Of a stretch of 64,000 nt of DNA, positions 53,683 through 62,355 are shown piece after piece. Source of the stretch: an uncultured Tenacibaculum sp. (GTDB lineage Bacteria; Bacteroidota; Bacteroidia; Flavobacteriales; Flavobacteriaceae); NCBI GenBank assembly GCA_947493285.1, contig CANLQH010000002.1:186001-250000 (forward strand), written 5' to 3'. A program made the position numbers and the translations under genes. The notes beneath the pieces are model-generated. The model saw only the letters and a list, made by a program, of their open reading frames with translations. It ran no database searches and had not been told where the DNA came from. Position 1 is the first letter of the stretch; each line of letters opens with the position of its first letter.

Positions 53683-55308
53683 ATGGCAAGAGGATTTTTT
53701 AATGTTCCTAAAGCAGTAAACGAACCTGTGAAAGGATACGCTCCTGGCTCTCCTGAAAGAGAAGAATTATTAGCTACTTATAAATCAATGTTTAATAGTA
53801 ATATTGATGTACCTATGCATATTAACGGTGAAGAGGTTAGAACTGGAAATACCAGAAACATTACTCCTCCTCACGACCATAAACATGTTGTTGGGCAATA
53901 TCATACAGCAGATAAATCTCACATAGATACTGCAATCTCTACTGCTTTAGCTGCAAGAGAAGCATGGTCTTCGGTTTCTTGGATGGAAAGAGCTTCTATC
54001 TTCTTAAAAGCTGCTGAGTTATTAGCTGGTCCTTACCGTGCTAAAATGAATGCCGCAACAATGATTGCACAATCTAAAAACGTACACCAAGCAGAAATTG
54101 ATGCAGCTTGTGAAATGATTGATTTCTTCCGTTTTAACGTAGAATACATGACTGATATTTTTAAAGATCAGCCAGCGTCTGCACCTGGAATTTGGAACAG
54201 AGTTGAGTACAGACCTTTAGAAGGATTTGTATATGCAATTACTCCATTTAACTTTACATCTATTGCTGCGAATTTACCAGCAGCAGCAGCTTTAATGGGA
54301 AATGTTGTTGTTTGGAAACCATCTGATCATCAAGCATATTCTGCACAAGTAATTGTAGATTTATTTAAAGAAGCTGGTTTACCTGACGGTGTAATTAACG
54401 TTGTTTATGGTGACCCTGTTATGATTACGGATACTGTATTAGCTTCTCCAGATTTCTCTGGACTACACTTTACAGGATCTACACACGTTTTCAAACACTT
54501 ATGGAAACAAATTGGTACTAACATCGAAACCTATAAAACATACCCTAGAATTGTAGGTGAAACTGGTGGTAAAGATTTTATCTGGGCACACAACTCAGCA
54601 AATCCTTTACAAGTTGCTACCGCAATCACAAGAGGTGCTTTTGAGTATCAAGGGCAAAAATGTTCTGCGGCTTCTCGTGCTTACATCCCTGCTTCTATTT
54701 GGGCAGATGTTAAAAAACATTTAGAAGCTCAAACTTCTGAATTAAAAATGGGTTCTCCAGAAGATCCTTCTAACTTTGTAAATGCTGTAATTCACGAAGG
54801 TTCTTTCGATAAAATTGCAAAGTATATTGATGCAGCTAAAGATGATGCAGATGCTGATGTAATTATTGGAGGAGGACATGATAAATCGAAAGGATATTTT
54901 ATTGAGCCTACAGTAATTGTAGCGAAGTCTCCGACATTTGCGACAATGACAACTGAATTATTCGGACCTGTAATGACAATTTACATTTACGAAGATGCTG
55001 AATGGGAAGCTTCATTAAAATTAGTAGATGAATCTACAGAATATGCTTTAACTGGTGCTATTTTCTCTACAGATAGATATATTGTTGAACAAGCTTCTAA
55101 AGTATTAGAAAACGCTGCTGGAAACTTCTACATTAACGATAAACCAACAGGTGCTGTTGTAGGACAACAGCCATTTGGAGGAGCAAGAGCTTCTGGAACA
55201 AATGACAAAGCAGGTTCTGCTCAAAATTTATTACGTTGGACTTCTGTTCGTTTAATTAAAGAAACATTTGTAACTCCACAAGATTACAAATACCCTTTCT
55301 TAGGATAA
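53683..55308 (+). CDS. pruA: L-glutamate gamma-semialdehyde dehydrogenase (1-pyrroline-5-carboxylate dehydrogenase)
   Basis: A 541-residue aldehyde dehydrogenase that oxidises glutamate semialdehyde to glutamate in proline breakdown. The NAD-binding segment FTGSTHVF, the general base in GETGGKDFIW and the catalytic cysteine in YQGQKCSAASRAY are all in place, and the C-terminal QPFGGARASGTNDK motif is typical of the class 4 ALDH group. The proline dehydrogenase gene is not in the window. It is monocistronic and followed by a terminator. Confidence 0.95.
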   Translation: MARGFFNVPKAVNEPVKGYAPGSPEREELLATYKSMFNSNIDVPMHINGEEVRTGNTRNITPPHDHKHVVGQYHTADKSHIDTAISTALAAREAWSSVSWMERASIFLKAAELLAGPYRAKMNAATMIAQSKNVHQAEIDAACEMIDFFRFNVEYMTDIFKDQPASAPGIWNRVEYRPLEGFVYAITPFNFTSIAANLPAAAALMGNVVVWKPSDHQAYSAQVIVDLFKEAGLPDGVINVVYGDPVMITDTVLASPDFSGLHFTGSTHVFKHLWKQIGTNIETYKTYPRIVGETGGKDFIWAHNSANPLQVATAITRGAFEYQGQKCSAASRAYIPASIWADVKKHLEAQTSELKMGSPEDPSNFVNAVIHEGSFDKIAKYIDAAKDDADADVIIGGGHDKSKGYFIEPTVIVAKSPTFATMTTELFGPVMTIYIYEDAEWEASLKLVDESTEYALTGAIFSTDRYIVEQASKVLENAAGNFYINDKPTGAVVGQQPFGGARASGTNDKAGSAQNLLRWTSVRLIKETFVTPQDYKYPFLG

Positions 55309-55329
55309 GATTATAATTTTAAATTATAT

Positions 55330-55360
55330 AAAAAGCAACCTCAATTGAGGTTGCTTTTTT
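55330..55360. terminator. Terminator of pruA
   Basis: Near-perfect palindrome: AAAAAGCAACCTCAA paired with TTGAGGTTGCTTTTT. It lies between pruA and the convergent TPR lipoprotein gene and may serve both. Confidence 0.92.
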
Positions 55361-55406
55361 ATTTTCTTACTTTACTATTAAAATAACAATGAAATTGGAA
55401 TAACAT

Positions 55407-56909
55407 TTATTCATTTGAAGCAAGTATTTTCTTTACTTCATTACGTACCAAAGCGTAACCAATGCTATTAAAATTATAATCAGCAATTTCATCAAACATA
55501 TCCATTGCTACGTCATTATTCCCTGCCATTTTATTTGCTTTAGCCATCCAATACCTATCATACACATTGTCAGGATTTAATTTTGTTGCATATTCGAGTG
55601 CTTTATCATAATTTTCTTGTTTGTAATTAACAAACGCCAACACCCTGTGATAAGGTCTTAATTTGTTTGGATCATTTATCGTTGCCAAAGTGCTTTTTAT
55701 TATTTCTGCTTTCGCTAGTGCTTCATCATAATTTTCAGCTGCTGCCGAAGCAATAGCATCCCAATAAAGTGCATTAACTTTTTGATTTATAATTGCTCCT
55801 TTCGAACCTATATCTTTACCAAATTGATTAAAAAGTGGCTTCATTAATTCTACAACTTCTTTTAAATGCTCTACATCTCCATGATGCATAGCAATCATTG
55901 CACAATTAAAAGCGCAATTCATTTTTGTTCCTGTCTTATTACTTTCTGGAATATCCATTTGATTTACCGCTTGAGCAGCATTCTCTAAGAAAGCCAACGC
56001 TTTTTTTGGGTCCTCTTCATATAAGTAGGTAAATGCCTCAAAATTGTATGAGTTTAGACCAAATTCACTTACAGCTCGAGCATCTTGGAAGTTTTTTCGT
56101 GCAGCATCAAAATTTCCTAGAAAACTATTGGCATGCCCAGCTTTAGAAAAGGCAACCGCATCTTTAGGATCTAGCTCAGCAGCCTTAATATAACTTTTCA
56201 ATGCTTTTTCAAGGTCGTTTTGAGCACGGTAGCAATCTCCTAAATTAATTTGTGCACGAGAACTTTGTGGTACTTTCTCTACCACTCTTTCCATATACTT
56301 TTCCGCTTCCTTAAAGTCTTTAGGCGAAGTAAATAAATATGAAGCTCCAAGATTTGAAATTGCTGGTAAAAAATTTGAATTTAACTCTATTGCTTTTTTC
56401 CAATTTTCACGAGACTTTTCGACCTTATCTAAAGAAGCGTATGAGTTTGCCAAATAATCATAAGCTCGAGCTGATGAAGGATACTTTTCTACTAACTTTT
56501 TACTTAACTCCAATTCTTTTACATCATCATTCTCCATATTAGCCATAAGTAAATCCATAAGCATGGCCTCACCTTCATTAGCTGTACTTCTTAAGGCTAA
56601 AAATTTATCTCGGTTTTTAGAAAAATCTTTTGCTGAATTACTACTAAAAGCCCTATACATTTGAGCACTCACAAAATTAGGATCTAATGCTAAAGCTTTA
56701 TCAAAAAAGGGTTTGGCTTTTTGACCATTTCCTTGATCAAAAATATTTAATCCTGTAAGAAATTCTTGCATCGCTTCATTTGAAGTAGATTCAAACGGAA
56801 TTTCATTTTCAGGATAAAAGGTCTTTTTAGTTTGAGGGGCTTGACATGCAGTTAAAATAAACATAATTGCCGCCATTAAATAAACAGTTAATTTTTTAAT
56901 ACTATACAT
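55407..56909 (-). CDS. TPR-repeat lipoprotein
   Basis: A 500-residue lipoprotein: signal peptide ending in the lipobox LTAC (cysteine 22), then a long array of tetratricopeptide repeats, recognisable in AKPFFDKALALDPNF, SRENWKKAIELNSNFLPAISNLG and ALKSYIKAAELDPKDAVAFSKAG. TPR arrays are protein-binding scaffolds. It is single, with no partner gene in an operon. Function unknown. Confidence 0.87.
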   Translation of the reverse strand: MYSIKKLTVYLMAAIMFILTACQAPQTKKTFYPENEIPFESTSNEAMQEFLTGLNIFDQGNGQKAKPFFDKALALDPNFVSAQMYRAFSSNSAKDFSKNRDKFLALRSTANEGEAMLMDLLMANMENDDVKELELSKKLVEKYPSSARAYDYLANSYASLDKVEKSRENWKKAIELNSNFLPAISNLGASYLFTSPKDFKEAEKYMERVVEKVPQSSRAQINLGDCYRAQNDLEKALKSYIKAAELDPKDAVAFSKAGHANSFLGNFDAARKNFQDARAVSEFGLNSYNFEAFTYLYEEDPKKALAFLENAAQAVNQMDIPESNKTGTKMNCAFNCAMIAMHHGDVEHLKEVVELMKPLFNQFGKDIGSKGAIINQKVNALYWDAIASAAAENYDEALAKAEIIKSTLATINDPNKLRPYHRVLAFVNYKQENYDKALEYATKLNPDNVYDRYWMAKANKMAGNNDVAMDMFDEIADYNFNSIGYALVRNEVKKILASNE

Positions 56910-57097
56910 AATAACTATGGTTTTAATGATACAAACTAAACTTATAATTTATTGGTTTTCAGAAATATAACCAATATTAGTAAGTTTTAAAAAGGAAAAC
57001 CCCTTATTTAAAACACTAAATATTTAATATTAAAACACTTAGACAATAAGCTCTATTTAAGGTTGCTTTTTTAGTTTGATTCTTAACCTAAATTCTA

Positions 57098-57157
57098 CTA
57101 CCTTTCGTTAACGTTGGATATAAATTATTAAAACGAATTCATATCCTTAAAAGGTAG
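57098..57157 (+). repeat. Nested inverted repeat before the cassette-like gene
   Basis: Two nested stems: CTACCTTT (57098-57105) with AAAGGTAG (57150-57157), and GGATAT (57116-57121) with ATATCC (57141-57146). A palindrome CGTTAACG lies at 57106-57113 and is followed by TTGGATATAAA. The rest of the 56910-57190 gap holds no open frame that I trust. Confidence 0.45.
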
Positions 57158-57190
57158 CTATAATTAAAATCACTCGTAAAAACAATTAGA

Positions 57191-57961
57191 ATGCTAGTAG
57201 AAACTATATCTAAATACATAAAACTACGAAATAATTATGTTGATTTATACGGAGAAAAAACTGGCAATGCTATAGGTGATATTTTTAGCAAGGTATTATC
57301 GTTTACTATAAAAATTAAATCAATAGAGTATGAATTAGATTTATACGCTGAACTTTATCTTGACAATATTTTTTTAACAACAGATAATTTTTATAAATCA
57401 AAACTTAAAAAGGAGTACAATGAAATTGATAAAAAATTAATAAAAGAAGTCAATAAAATACTTGAAAATCCAAAACATAAATTATCTGATGAAATAACTT
57501 TATTATTCTACGTGGGGCTATATCACAAGATTGAAAATTACGAAATGGAGATTTTAAACCACTTCAATACTATTAATGGAACTAATTATAAAGAACTTTA
57601 TAAAATAGGAATTGACACTCAAAAGAAGAAAAAATTATTCGCAGATAGAGATAGATTAAGACTAATATCTAATTCTATAAAGCATAATCAGTTTTTCCCT
57701 AAAAAAGAATTATTAAAATACTATCCATCTTTAGATATTAACAAGAAAATATCACTTTCAAATTTCAACCCAAAAGAAGATATATTATTAGTAAAACATT
57801 CTATCCAATTTTTTAATTTTTTAGTTCTTATGAAAAGTACTATAACAAGTAATAAAGCTCTGTTTGGCGAAAATAAAGAATTAGAAAAACCTTTTTTAGA
57901 GTTGACAAAAGATATAAGCTTAAAAAAAAGGGAATTTAAACACACATACTTGAATAAATAA
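57191..57961 (+). CDS. Unknown protein, possible HEPN-like
   Basis: A 256-residue, helix-rich protein that I do not recognise. It is rich in lysine, asparagine, isoleucine and leucine. The stretch RDRLRLISNSIKHNQFFP resembles the active-site region of HEPN-type RNases (arginine followed by asparagine-x-x-lysine-histidine), but the arginine to histidine spacing is seven residues rather than the usual four to six. It has no signal peptide or membrane segment. It is a lone gene bounded by an inverted repeat on each side, and no -7 box is visible. Confidence 0.6.
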   Translation: MLVETISKYIKLRNNYVDLYGEKTGNAIGDIFSKVLSFTIKIKSIEYELDLYAELYLDNIFLTTDNFYKSKLKKEYNEIDKKLIKEVNKILENPKHKLSDEITLLFYVGLYHKIENYEMEILNHFNTINGTNYKELYKIGIDTQKKKKLFADRDRLRLISNSIKHNQFFPKKELLKYYPSLDINKKISLSNFNPKEDILLVKHSIQFFNFLVLMKSTITSNKALFGENKELEKPFLELTKDISLKKREFKHTYLNK

Positions 57962-57969
57962 CTACAACC

Positions 57970-58095
57970 AACAATATATAAAAATAATTGCTCAATTTTG
58001 AGCTTAACCAAAGGTCGTTGCAAGTTTACTACGTCTGATTTTCCTGCGGAAAACCCTCACTCGTAAACCCGTAACTATTCTTATACAAGATTGTT
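57970..58095. repeat. Long imperfect inverted repeat, attC-like structure
   Basis: A 125-nt segment in which the 5' arm (57970-58029) pairs with the 3' arm (58063-58095): AACAAT with ATTGTT, TATAA with TTATA, and GTTTAC with GTAAAC. It has two inner hairpins, GCTCAA/TTGAGC at 57990-58003 and TTTTCC/GGAAAA around TGC at 58039-58053. It ends in GTTAG at 58093-58097. The layout recalls integron attC sites, but the GTTRRRY core is not exact. Confidence 0.5.
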
Positions 58096-58107
58096 AGCGA
58101 AAGATAT

Positions 58108-58139
58108 AAAAAAGGACTCTTTTAAAGGAGTCCTTTTTT
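58108..58139. terminator. Terminator, YceI side
   Basis: Stem AAAAAAGGACTC/GAGTCCTTTTTT, loop TTTTAAAG, 22 bp beyond the YceI stop codon. It can act for both strands. Confidence 0.9.
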
Positions 58140-58160
58140 ATATTTACCTCTATCTCATCT

Positions 58161-58790
58161 CTAACATAAATCAATTTTCATGTTTAAATACAACCATTTG
58201 GTTGGCACATTATCTGATTTTCCGTTAACTATTAAATCATAATCAATTCCCCAATCAAATAAATTTACTTGTCCATCTAAAACTAATGAGCTTGCGACTT
58301 GTTCATTTGGATTTCTAATTCCTGTAACAAATAACTTTACCTCTTTTTCTACTCCTTTAATCGACATTTTACCATTCACCTGATACCAATCCACTCCCAT
58401 CGTATATACATTGGTAGACTTAAATGTAATCTTCTCGTTATTTTCTCCAATAAACAATCCTGGAGTTTTAATTCTCGGAGTTAATTCTTTTGCTCTACAC
58501 ACATTAAATGAGTTCGGATCTACTTCAAACGAAATAACCATATTTTCTAACGGATTCCCCAAATCTAATCGTACAGGATAATCAACTTTTAAATCATTTA
58601 TTGCACCTGCAAATGGTGTACTACAATGCCCGTGGGTAACAAAAAAATTAATTGTTTTATTTACTTCGCTTTCTAATACTTTTGTAGTTTCAGCTTTCTT
58701 TTCAACTGATTTTGTCTTCGTATAACCGCTAACAATAATTACTGTTACTAATACAGTTAACAATAAAAAACTCTTTTTAATTTTACTCAT
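58161..58790 (-). CDS. YceI-like periplasmic lipid-binding protein
   Basis: A 209-residue exported protein with an N-terminal hydrophobic signal (SFLLLTVLVTVIIVSGY). The rest follows the YceI lipocalin-like barrel: STPFAGAINDLKVDYPVRLDL, then ISFEVDPNSFNVC and the KITFKSTNVY strand. YceI proteins bind isoprenoid chains such as quinones. Three cysteines, one in HGHCS, may form disulfides. It is monocistronic. Confidence 0.8.
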   Translation of the reverse strand: MSKIKKSFLLLTVLVTVIIVSGYTKTKSVEKKAETTKVLESEVNKTINFFVTHGHCSTPFAGAINDLKVDYPVRLDLGNPLENMVISFEVDPNSFNVCRAKELTPRIKTPGLFIGENNEKITFKSTNVYTMGVDWYQVNGKMSIKGVEKEVKLFVTGIRNPNEQVASSLVLDGQVNLFDWGIDYDLIVNGKSDNVPTKWLYLNMKIDLC

Positions 58791-58890
58791 AATAACACAT
58801 TTTATATTTCTACGAATATAGCTTCAGCTTGATGTGAAATATGTAAATGAAATGTAAAAAAAGTGTAAAAATTGCGAAATAAGTCAACAA

Positions 58891-58919
58891 TTGTTTTCAG
58901 CAATAAATTTATAGATTTG
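58891..58919 (+). promoter_or_regulatory. Promoter of ChrA-family gene
   Basis: TTG at 58891-58893 and TAGATTTG at 58912-58919, spacer 18 bp, 43 bp before the start codon. A close match to the consensus. Confidence 0.6.
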
Positions 58920-58961
58920 TAAAATACATTTACTTTTAAAATCAAAGTATAAAACCTCAAA

Positions 58962-60083
58962 ATGTCTCAAAAGAACGAATTAAAAGAAATAGCAAAACTC
59001 TTTTTTAAGTTAGGAAGTATTGCTTTTGGTGGTCCTGCAGCTCATATTGCTATGATGGAAGATGAAGTAGTTAAGAAACGTAAATGGATGACTCAAGAGC
59101 ATTTTTTAGATCTTATTGGTGCTACAAATTTAATTCCAGGGCCAAACTCAACTGAAATGACCATGCACTGTGGTCATGAAAGAGCAGGTTGGAAAGGATT
59201 AATCGTTGCTGGATTTTGTTTTATTCTACCAGCGGTAGTAATCACAGGAATTTTTGCTTGGTTATATCAAGAATATGGTCAGTTACCTAAAGTTGAACCT
59301 TTTATTTACGGAATAAAACCAGCGGTAATTGCTATTATTATAATGGCAGGGTATCGCTTAGGTAAAAAAGCTATTAAAAATACTGAATTAGCAATTCTAG
59401 GAATTATTGCTCTAGCAGCCTGCCTATTAGGAGTTAATGAAATTATTACCCTTTTCGGTTGTGGGTTATTAGGCTTGAGTCTATATTTTTTCAAACAAAA
59501 CCGTAATAATCTAAATAGTTTTGTTCCGTTGTTTATTTATCAAGCCAGTGAATCCTTCAACTTAAGCAACATAAAAATATTGCTTACTTTTTTAAAAATA
59601 GGCGCAATATTATACGGTAGTGGTTATGTTTTATTTGCTTTTTTAGATTCTGAATTAGTAGCCAACGGTTGGTTAACCAGACAAGCACTAATTGATGCCG
59701 TTGCAGTAGGACAAATTACTCCTGGACCAGTTTTATCTACTGCTACTTTTATTGGCTGGCAGTTAAATGGAATTACGGGAGCTTTAGTAGCAACACTAGG
59801 AATTTTCCTTCCTTCATTTCTGTTTGTTTTGGTATTAAATCCGTTAATACCAAAAATGAGAAAATCAAAAAGTATTCGTTCAATTTTAGATGCTGTTAAT
59901 GTAGCTGCTGTAGCTTTAATTATTGCAGTTTGTATAGAAATGGCTAAAGACACGCTAATTGATTGGCGAACTATTACTATTGCAATAATTAGTTTAATTG
60001 TTGTTTTCGGTTTTAAAAAATTAAACAGTGCATTTATCGTTTTAGGAGGATCAATTCTTGGTTACCTATTAACTTTTATTTAG
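58962..60083 (+). CDS. Chromate transporter (ChrA family), two CHR domains
   Basis: A 373-residue inner-membrane protein with two homologous CHR halves. The first contains LGSIAFGGPAAHIAMMEDEVV and the hallmark NLIPGPNSTEM, and the second has LKIGAILYGSGYVLFAFLDSELV and GQITPGPVLSTATFIGW. Known members export chromate; many have unknown natural substrates. It is monocistronic, with a good promoter and a helicase gene 79 bp downstream. Confidence 0.92.
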   Translation: MSQKNELKEIAKLFFKLGSIAFGGPAAHIAMMEDEVVKKRKWMTQEHFLDLIGATNLIPGPNSTEMTMHCGHERAGWKGLIVAGFCFILPAVVITGIFAWLYQEYGQLPKVEPFIYGIKPAVIAIIIMAGYRLGKKAIKNTELAILGIIALAACLLGVNEIITLFGCGLLGLSLYFFKQNRNNLNSFVPLFIYQASESFNLSNIKILLTFLKIGAILYGSGYVLFAFLDSELVANGWLTRQALIDAVAVGQITPGPVLSTATFIGWQLNGITGALVATLGIFLPSFLFVLVLNPLIPKMRKSKSIRSILDAVNVAAVALIIAVCIEMAKDTLIDWRTITIAIISLIVVFGFKKLNSAFIVLGGSILGYLLTFI

Positions 60084-60140
60084 AAACTTAAAAATCAATC
60101 AAACTAAAATGCATTCTTACTCATATCGTTTCTTTTAGGT

Positions 60141-60148
60141 TACCTTTG
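60141..60148 (+). promoter_or_regulatory. Putative -7 box of second helicase gene
   Basis: TACCTTTG, exact consensus, 14 bp before the start codon. Confidence 0.5.
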
Positions 60149-60162
60149 CAAAAAAAGAATCA

Positions 60163-61395
60163 ATGCAGTTTTCAGAATTACCTCTTAGTAAATCTATTTT
60201 AAAAGTACTTACAGAAGAAAGATATCACAGACCTACTTTAGTACAAGAAAAGGTTATTCCGTTAGTATTAGACAACAAAGATGTAATTGTTGCTGCACAA
60301 ACAGGTACTGGTAAAACTGCTGCTTTTGCTTTGCCGATTATTCAGCAATTAGCAAAAGAACCAGATGCTGAAAAAGGCGAAAAGAAAATAAAAGCTTTAA
60401 TTGTAAGCCCTACTAGAGAGTTAGCAATACAAATAGAAGAAAACTTTAAAACTTATAGTAAATACACTAACTTAAGAATTACTGCGGTTTATGGTGGAAT
60501 GTCTACCAAACCACAAAAAGACGTTTTAACAAAAGGTGTTGATATATTAATTGCTACGCCTGGTCGTTTTATTGATTTACACAAACAAGGAAGTATCGAT
60601 TTGCGTTTGCTTAAAACTTTTGTTTTAGACGAAGCAGATTTAATGTTAGATATGGGCTTTATTCAAGATGTAAGAAAGATTGAAGAACTATGTCCTCGTA
60701 AAAAACAAACTTTATTATTTTCTGCAACAATGCCAGATAAGGTAAACGATTTAGCAAAATCGATGTTGCGAAATCCTGAGAAAGTGAATATCATTCCTAC
60801 CGAAAAGACTGAGAATAATATTGGTCAACTTTTATACTACACGCCAAAAAAGAATAAAGTAGACTTGTGTTTGCATTTACTACGAAATACCATTAATGGT
60901 CGTATCATAATTTTTAGACGCACCAAATTTGGTGTTGATAAGCTTGAAAAGACGCTTCAAAAAAACGGGTATAAAGTAACTAGTGTACATGGAGATAAAA
61001 CACAAGTACTTCGTAATGAAGCCATCGAACTTTTTAAAAACAACAAGGTTAATATCTTAATTGCTACCGATGTTGCCGCACGTGGAATTGATATTAGTAA
61101 AGTAGATGCTGTTATTAATGTTGATTTACCTAATGTGCCAGAAACCTACGTGCATAGAATTGGTAGAACTGGTAGGGCAGGAAAATCTGGAATTGCTTTT
61201 TCTTTATGTAGCGAAGACGAAACTTCGTACATAAAAGCGATTCAGGAATTCACAAAAAGACCTATAAAAATTATTGAAGATCACCCTTTTGCTTTGGTGA
61301 AACCTAAAAAGAAAAAACAGCCAAACACAGTTAGTAAGCATAAAAAAGGAAGAAAATCTGAAGCTTCTAAAAAGAAGAAAAAACGCTGGTATTAA
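60163..61395 (+). CDS. DEAD-box RNA helicase (RhlE-like)
   Basis: A 410-residue helicase with the complete motif set: Q motif near PTLVQEKVIP, motif I AAQTGTGKTAAF, Ia PTRELAIQ, II DEAD, III SAT and VI HRIGRTGRAGK. The C-terminus is a short basic tail ending in KKKKKRWY. It is one of two DEAD-box proteins in the window; the other has DEVD and a coupled small gene. It acts on RNA structure, probably in ribosome assembly. Confidence 0.96.
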   Translation: MQFSELPLSKSILKVLTEERYHRPTLVQEKVIPLVLDNKDVIVAAQTGTGKTAAFALPIIQQLAKEPDAEKGEKKIKALIVSPTRELAIQIEENFKTYSKYTNLRITAVYGGMSTKPQKDVLTKGVDILIATPGRFIDLHKQGSIDLRLLKTFVLDEADLMLDMGFIQDVRKIEELCPRKKQTLLFSATMPDKVNDLAKSMLRNPEKVNIIPTEKTENNIGQLLYYTPKKNKVDLCLHLLRNTINGRIIIFRRTKFGVDKLEKTLQKNGYKVTSVHGDKTQVLRNEAIELFKNNKVNILIATDVAARGIDISKVDAVINVDLPNVPETYVHRIGRTGRAGKSGIAFSLCSEDETSYIKAIQEFTKRPIKIIEDHPFALVKPKKKKQPNTVSKHKKGRKSEASKKKKKRWY

Positions 61396-61412
61396 ACTTA
61401 TTATAAATTATT

Positions 61413-61449
61413 AAAATGCTCCGATAACAAAATATTATCGGAGCATTTT
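61413..61449 (+). terminator. Terminator of second helicase gene
   Basis: Perfect 15-bp stem AAAATGCTCCGATAA/TTATCGGAGCATTTT with loop CAAAATA. Confidence 0.92.
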
Positions 61450-61467
61450 GTTTTAAATCAAATATTA

Positions 61468-61483
61468 ATCGTAATATTGCAAT
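61468..61483. promoter_or_regulatory. ArsR operator 1
   Basis: ATCGTAATATTGCAAT, an imperfect palindrome that overlaps a near-consensus -7 box (TAATATTG) 19 bp before the arsR-like gene. The same motif recurs at 61846-61861. Confidence 0.6.
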
Positions 61484-61497
61484 ATAATAATTAACTA

Positions 61498-61827
61498 ATG
61501 GGAGTCACTAAATCAGAAATATTTACACCAGAACAAAATACAATAGCCAAAGTAGCTAAAGTTCTTGGTCATCCAGCTCGTATCGCTATTCTACAGCACT
61601 TGTTTAAAATTAACACTTGTGTATGTGGTGACTTGGTTGAAGTTATTGGATTAGCACAACCAACTATTTCTCAACATTTAAAAGAATTAAAAAATCTAGA
61701 AATTATTAAAGGAAATATTGAAGGAACTAGAGTTTGCTACTGTATTAACCAAGAAAAATGGTCAGAAATTAAATCATTATTAAACACTTTTTTAAACCTT
61801 GATAGCAAGTCTAACATTTGCTGTTAA
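61498..61827 (+). CDS. ArsR/SmtB-family repressor
   Basis: A 109-residue winged-helix repressor. The DNA-recognition helix reads AQPTISQHLKELKNLEII. The metalloid-sensing helix contains CVCGDLVE with two cysteines, like the CVC of the arsenite sensor ArsR, and a further CC pair ends the protein. It probably controls its own gene and the following two through the repeated operator. The next gene is 49 bp away. Confidence 0.92.
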   Translation: MGVTKSEIFTPEQNTIAKVAKVLGHPARIAILQHLFKINTCVCGDLVEVIGLAQPTISQHLKELKNLEIIKGNIEGTRVCYCINQEKWSEIKSLLNTFLNLDSKSNICC

Positions 61828-61845
61828 AAAAATTTAACCTCAACT

Positions 61846-61861
61846 ATCGTAATATTGCGAT
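61846..61861. promoter_or_regulatory. ArsR operator 2
   Basis: ATCGTAATATTGCGAT, a near-perfect 16-bp palindrome between the repressor gene and DUF6428, again overlapping a TAATATTG box. It suggests a second controlled promoter. Confidence 0.62.
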
Positions 61862-61876
61862 TATATAATATGTATT

Positions 61877-62344
61877 ATGAAATTATCAGAAATTAAAAAT
61901 CACTTAGCCTCATTAGAAACAATAGCTTTTCAATTACCAAATGGAGAGTTAGTCCCAAATCATTTTCATGTAACTGAAGTAGGAAAAATTACAAAAAACT
62001 TTATTGATTGTGGGGGTACTATAAGAAATGAAGAAGTTGTAAACTTCCAATTATGGGAAGCGAATGATTACGATCACAGGTTACATCCTGAAAAACTGGT
62101 TCACATTATTGAGTTATCAGAAAAAGTATTAGATATTCCAGACTTAAATATTGAAGTTGAATACCAAGGAAGTACAATTGGTAAATACGGGTTAGATTTT
62201 GATGGAAAAAACTTTTTATTAACCACCAAACAAACTGATTGTTTAGCAAAATCTGAATGTGGAATTCCTTCTGAGAAACCTAGAGTAAAATTATCAGATT
62301 TACAAACTCAAACTGCTTGCACTCCGAACTCAGGATGTTGTTAA
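61877..62344 (+). CDS. DUF6428 family protein
   Basis: A 155-residue cytosolic protein of the DUF6428 family, found in arsenic-type loci of Bacteroidota. The first part (LNGEL-like segment NGELVPNHFHVTEVGKITKNF) is conserved, and the C-terminus ends in a cysteine cluster (TACTPNSGCC) that could bind arsenite or another thiophilic metal. Function unproven. Its end is 11 bp before the phosphatase-fold gene. Confidence 0.83.
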   Translation: MKLSEIKNHLASLETIAFQLPNGELVPNHFHVTEVGKITKNFIDCGGTIRNEEVVNFQLWEANDYDHRLHPEKLVHIIELSEKVLDIPDLNIEVEYQGSTIGKYGLDFDGKNFLLTTKQTDCLAKSECGIPSEKPRVKLSDLQTQTACTPNSGCC

Positions 62345-62355
62345 AAACTAAAAGA

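Noticed and set aside
57721..58023. Minus-strand 100-codon frame over the cassette-like gene end
   Set aside because: It lies antisense to the 256-codon gene and runs into the folded repeat, with no promoter or family resemblance. It is a shadow frame.
57970..58097. Calling the repeat a true integron attC site
   Set aside because: The ends read AACAAT and GTTAGCG, which do not satisfy RYYYAAC/GTTRRRY, and there is no integrase gene or second site in the window. It is kept only as attC-like.
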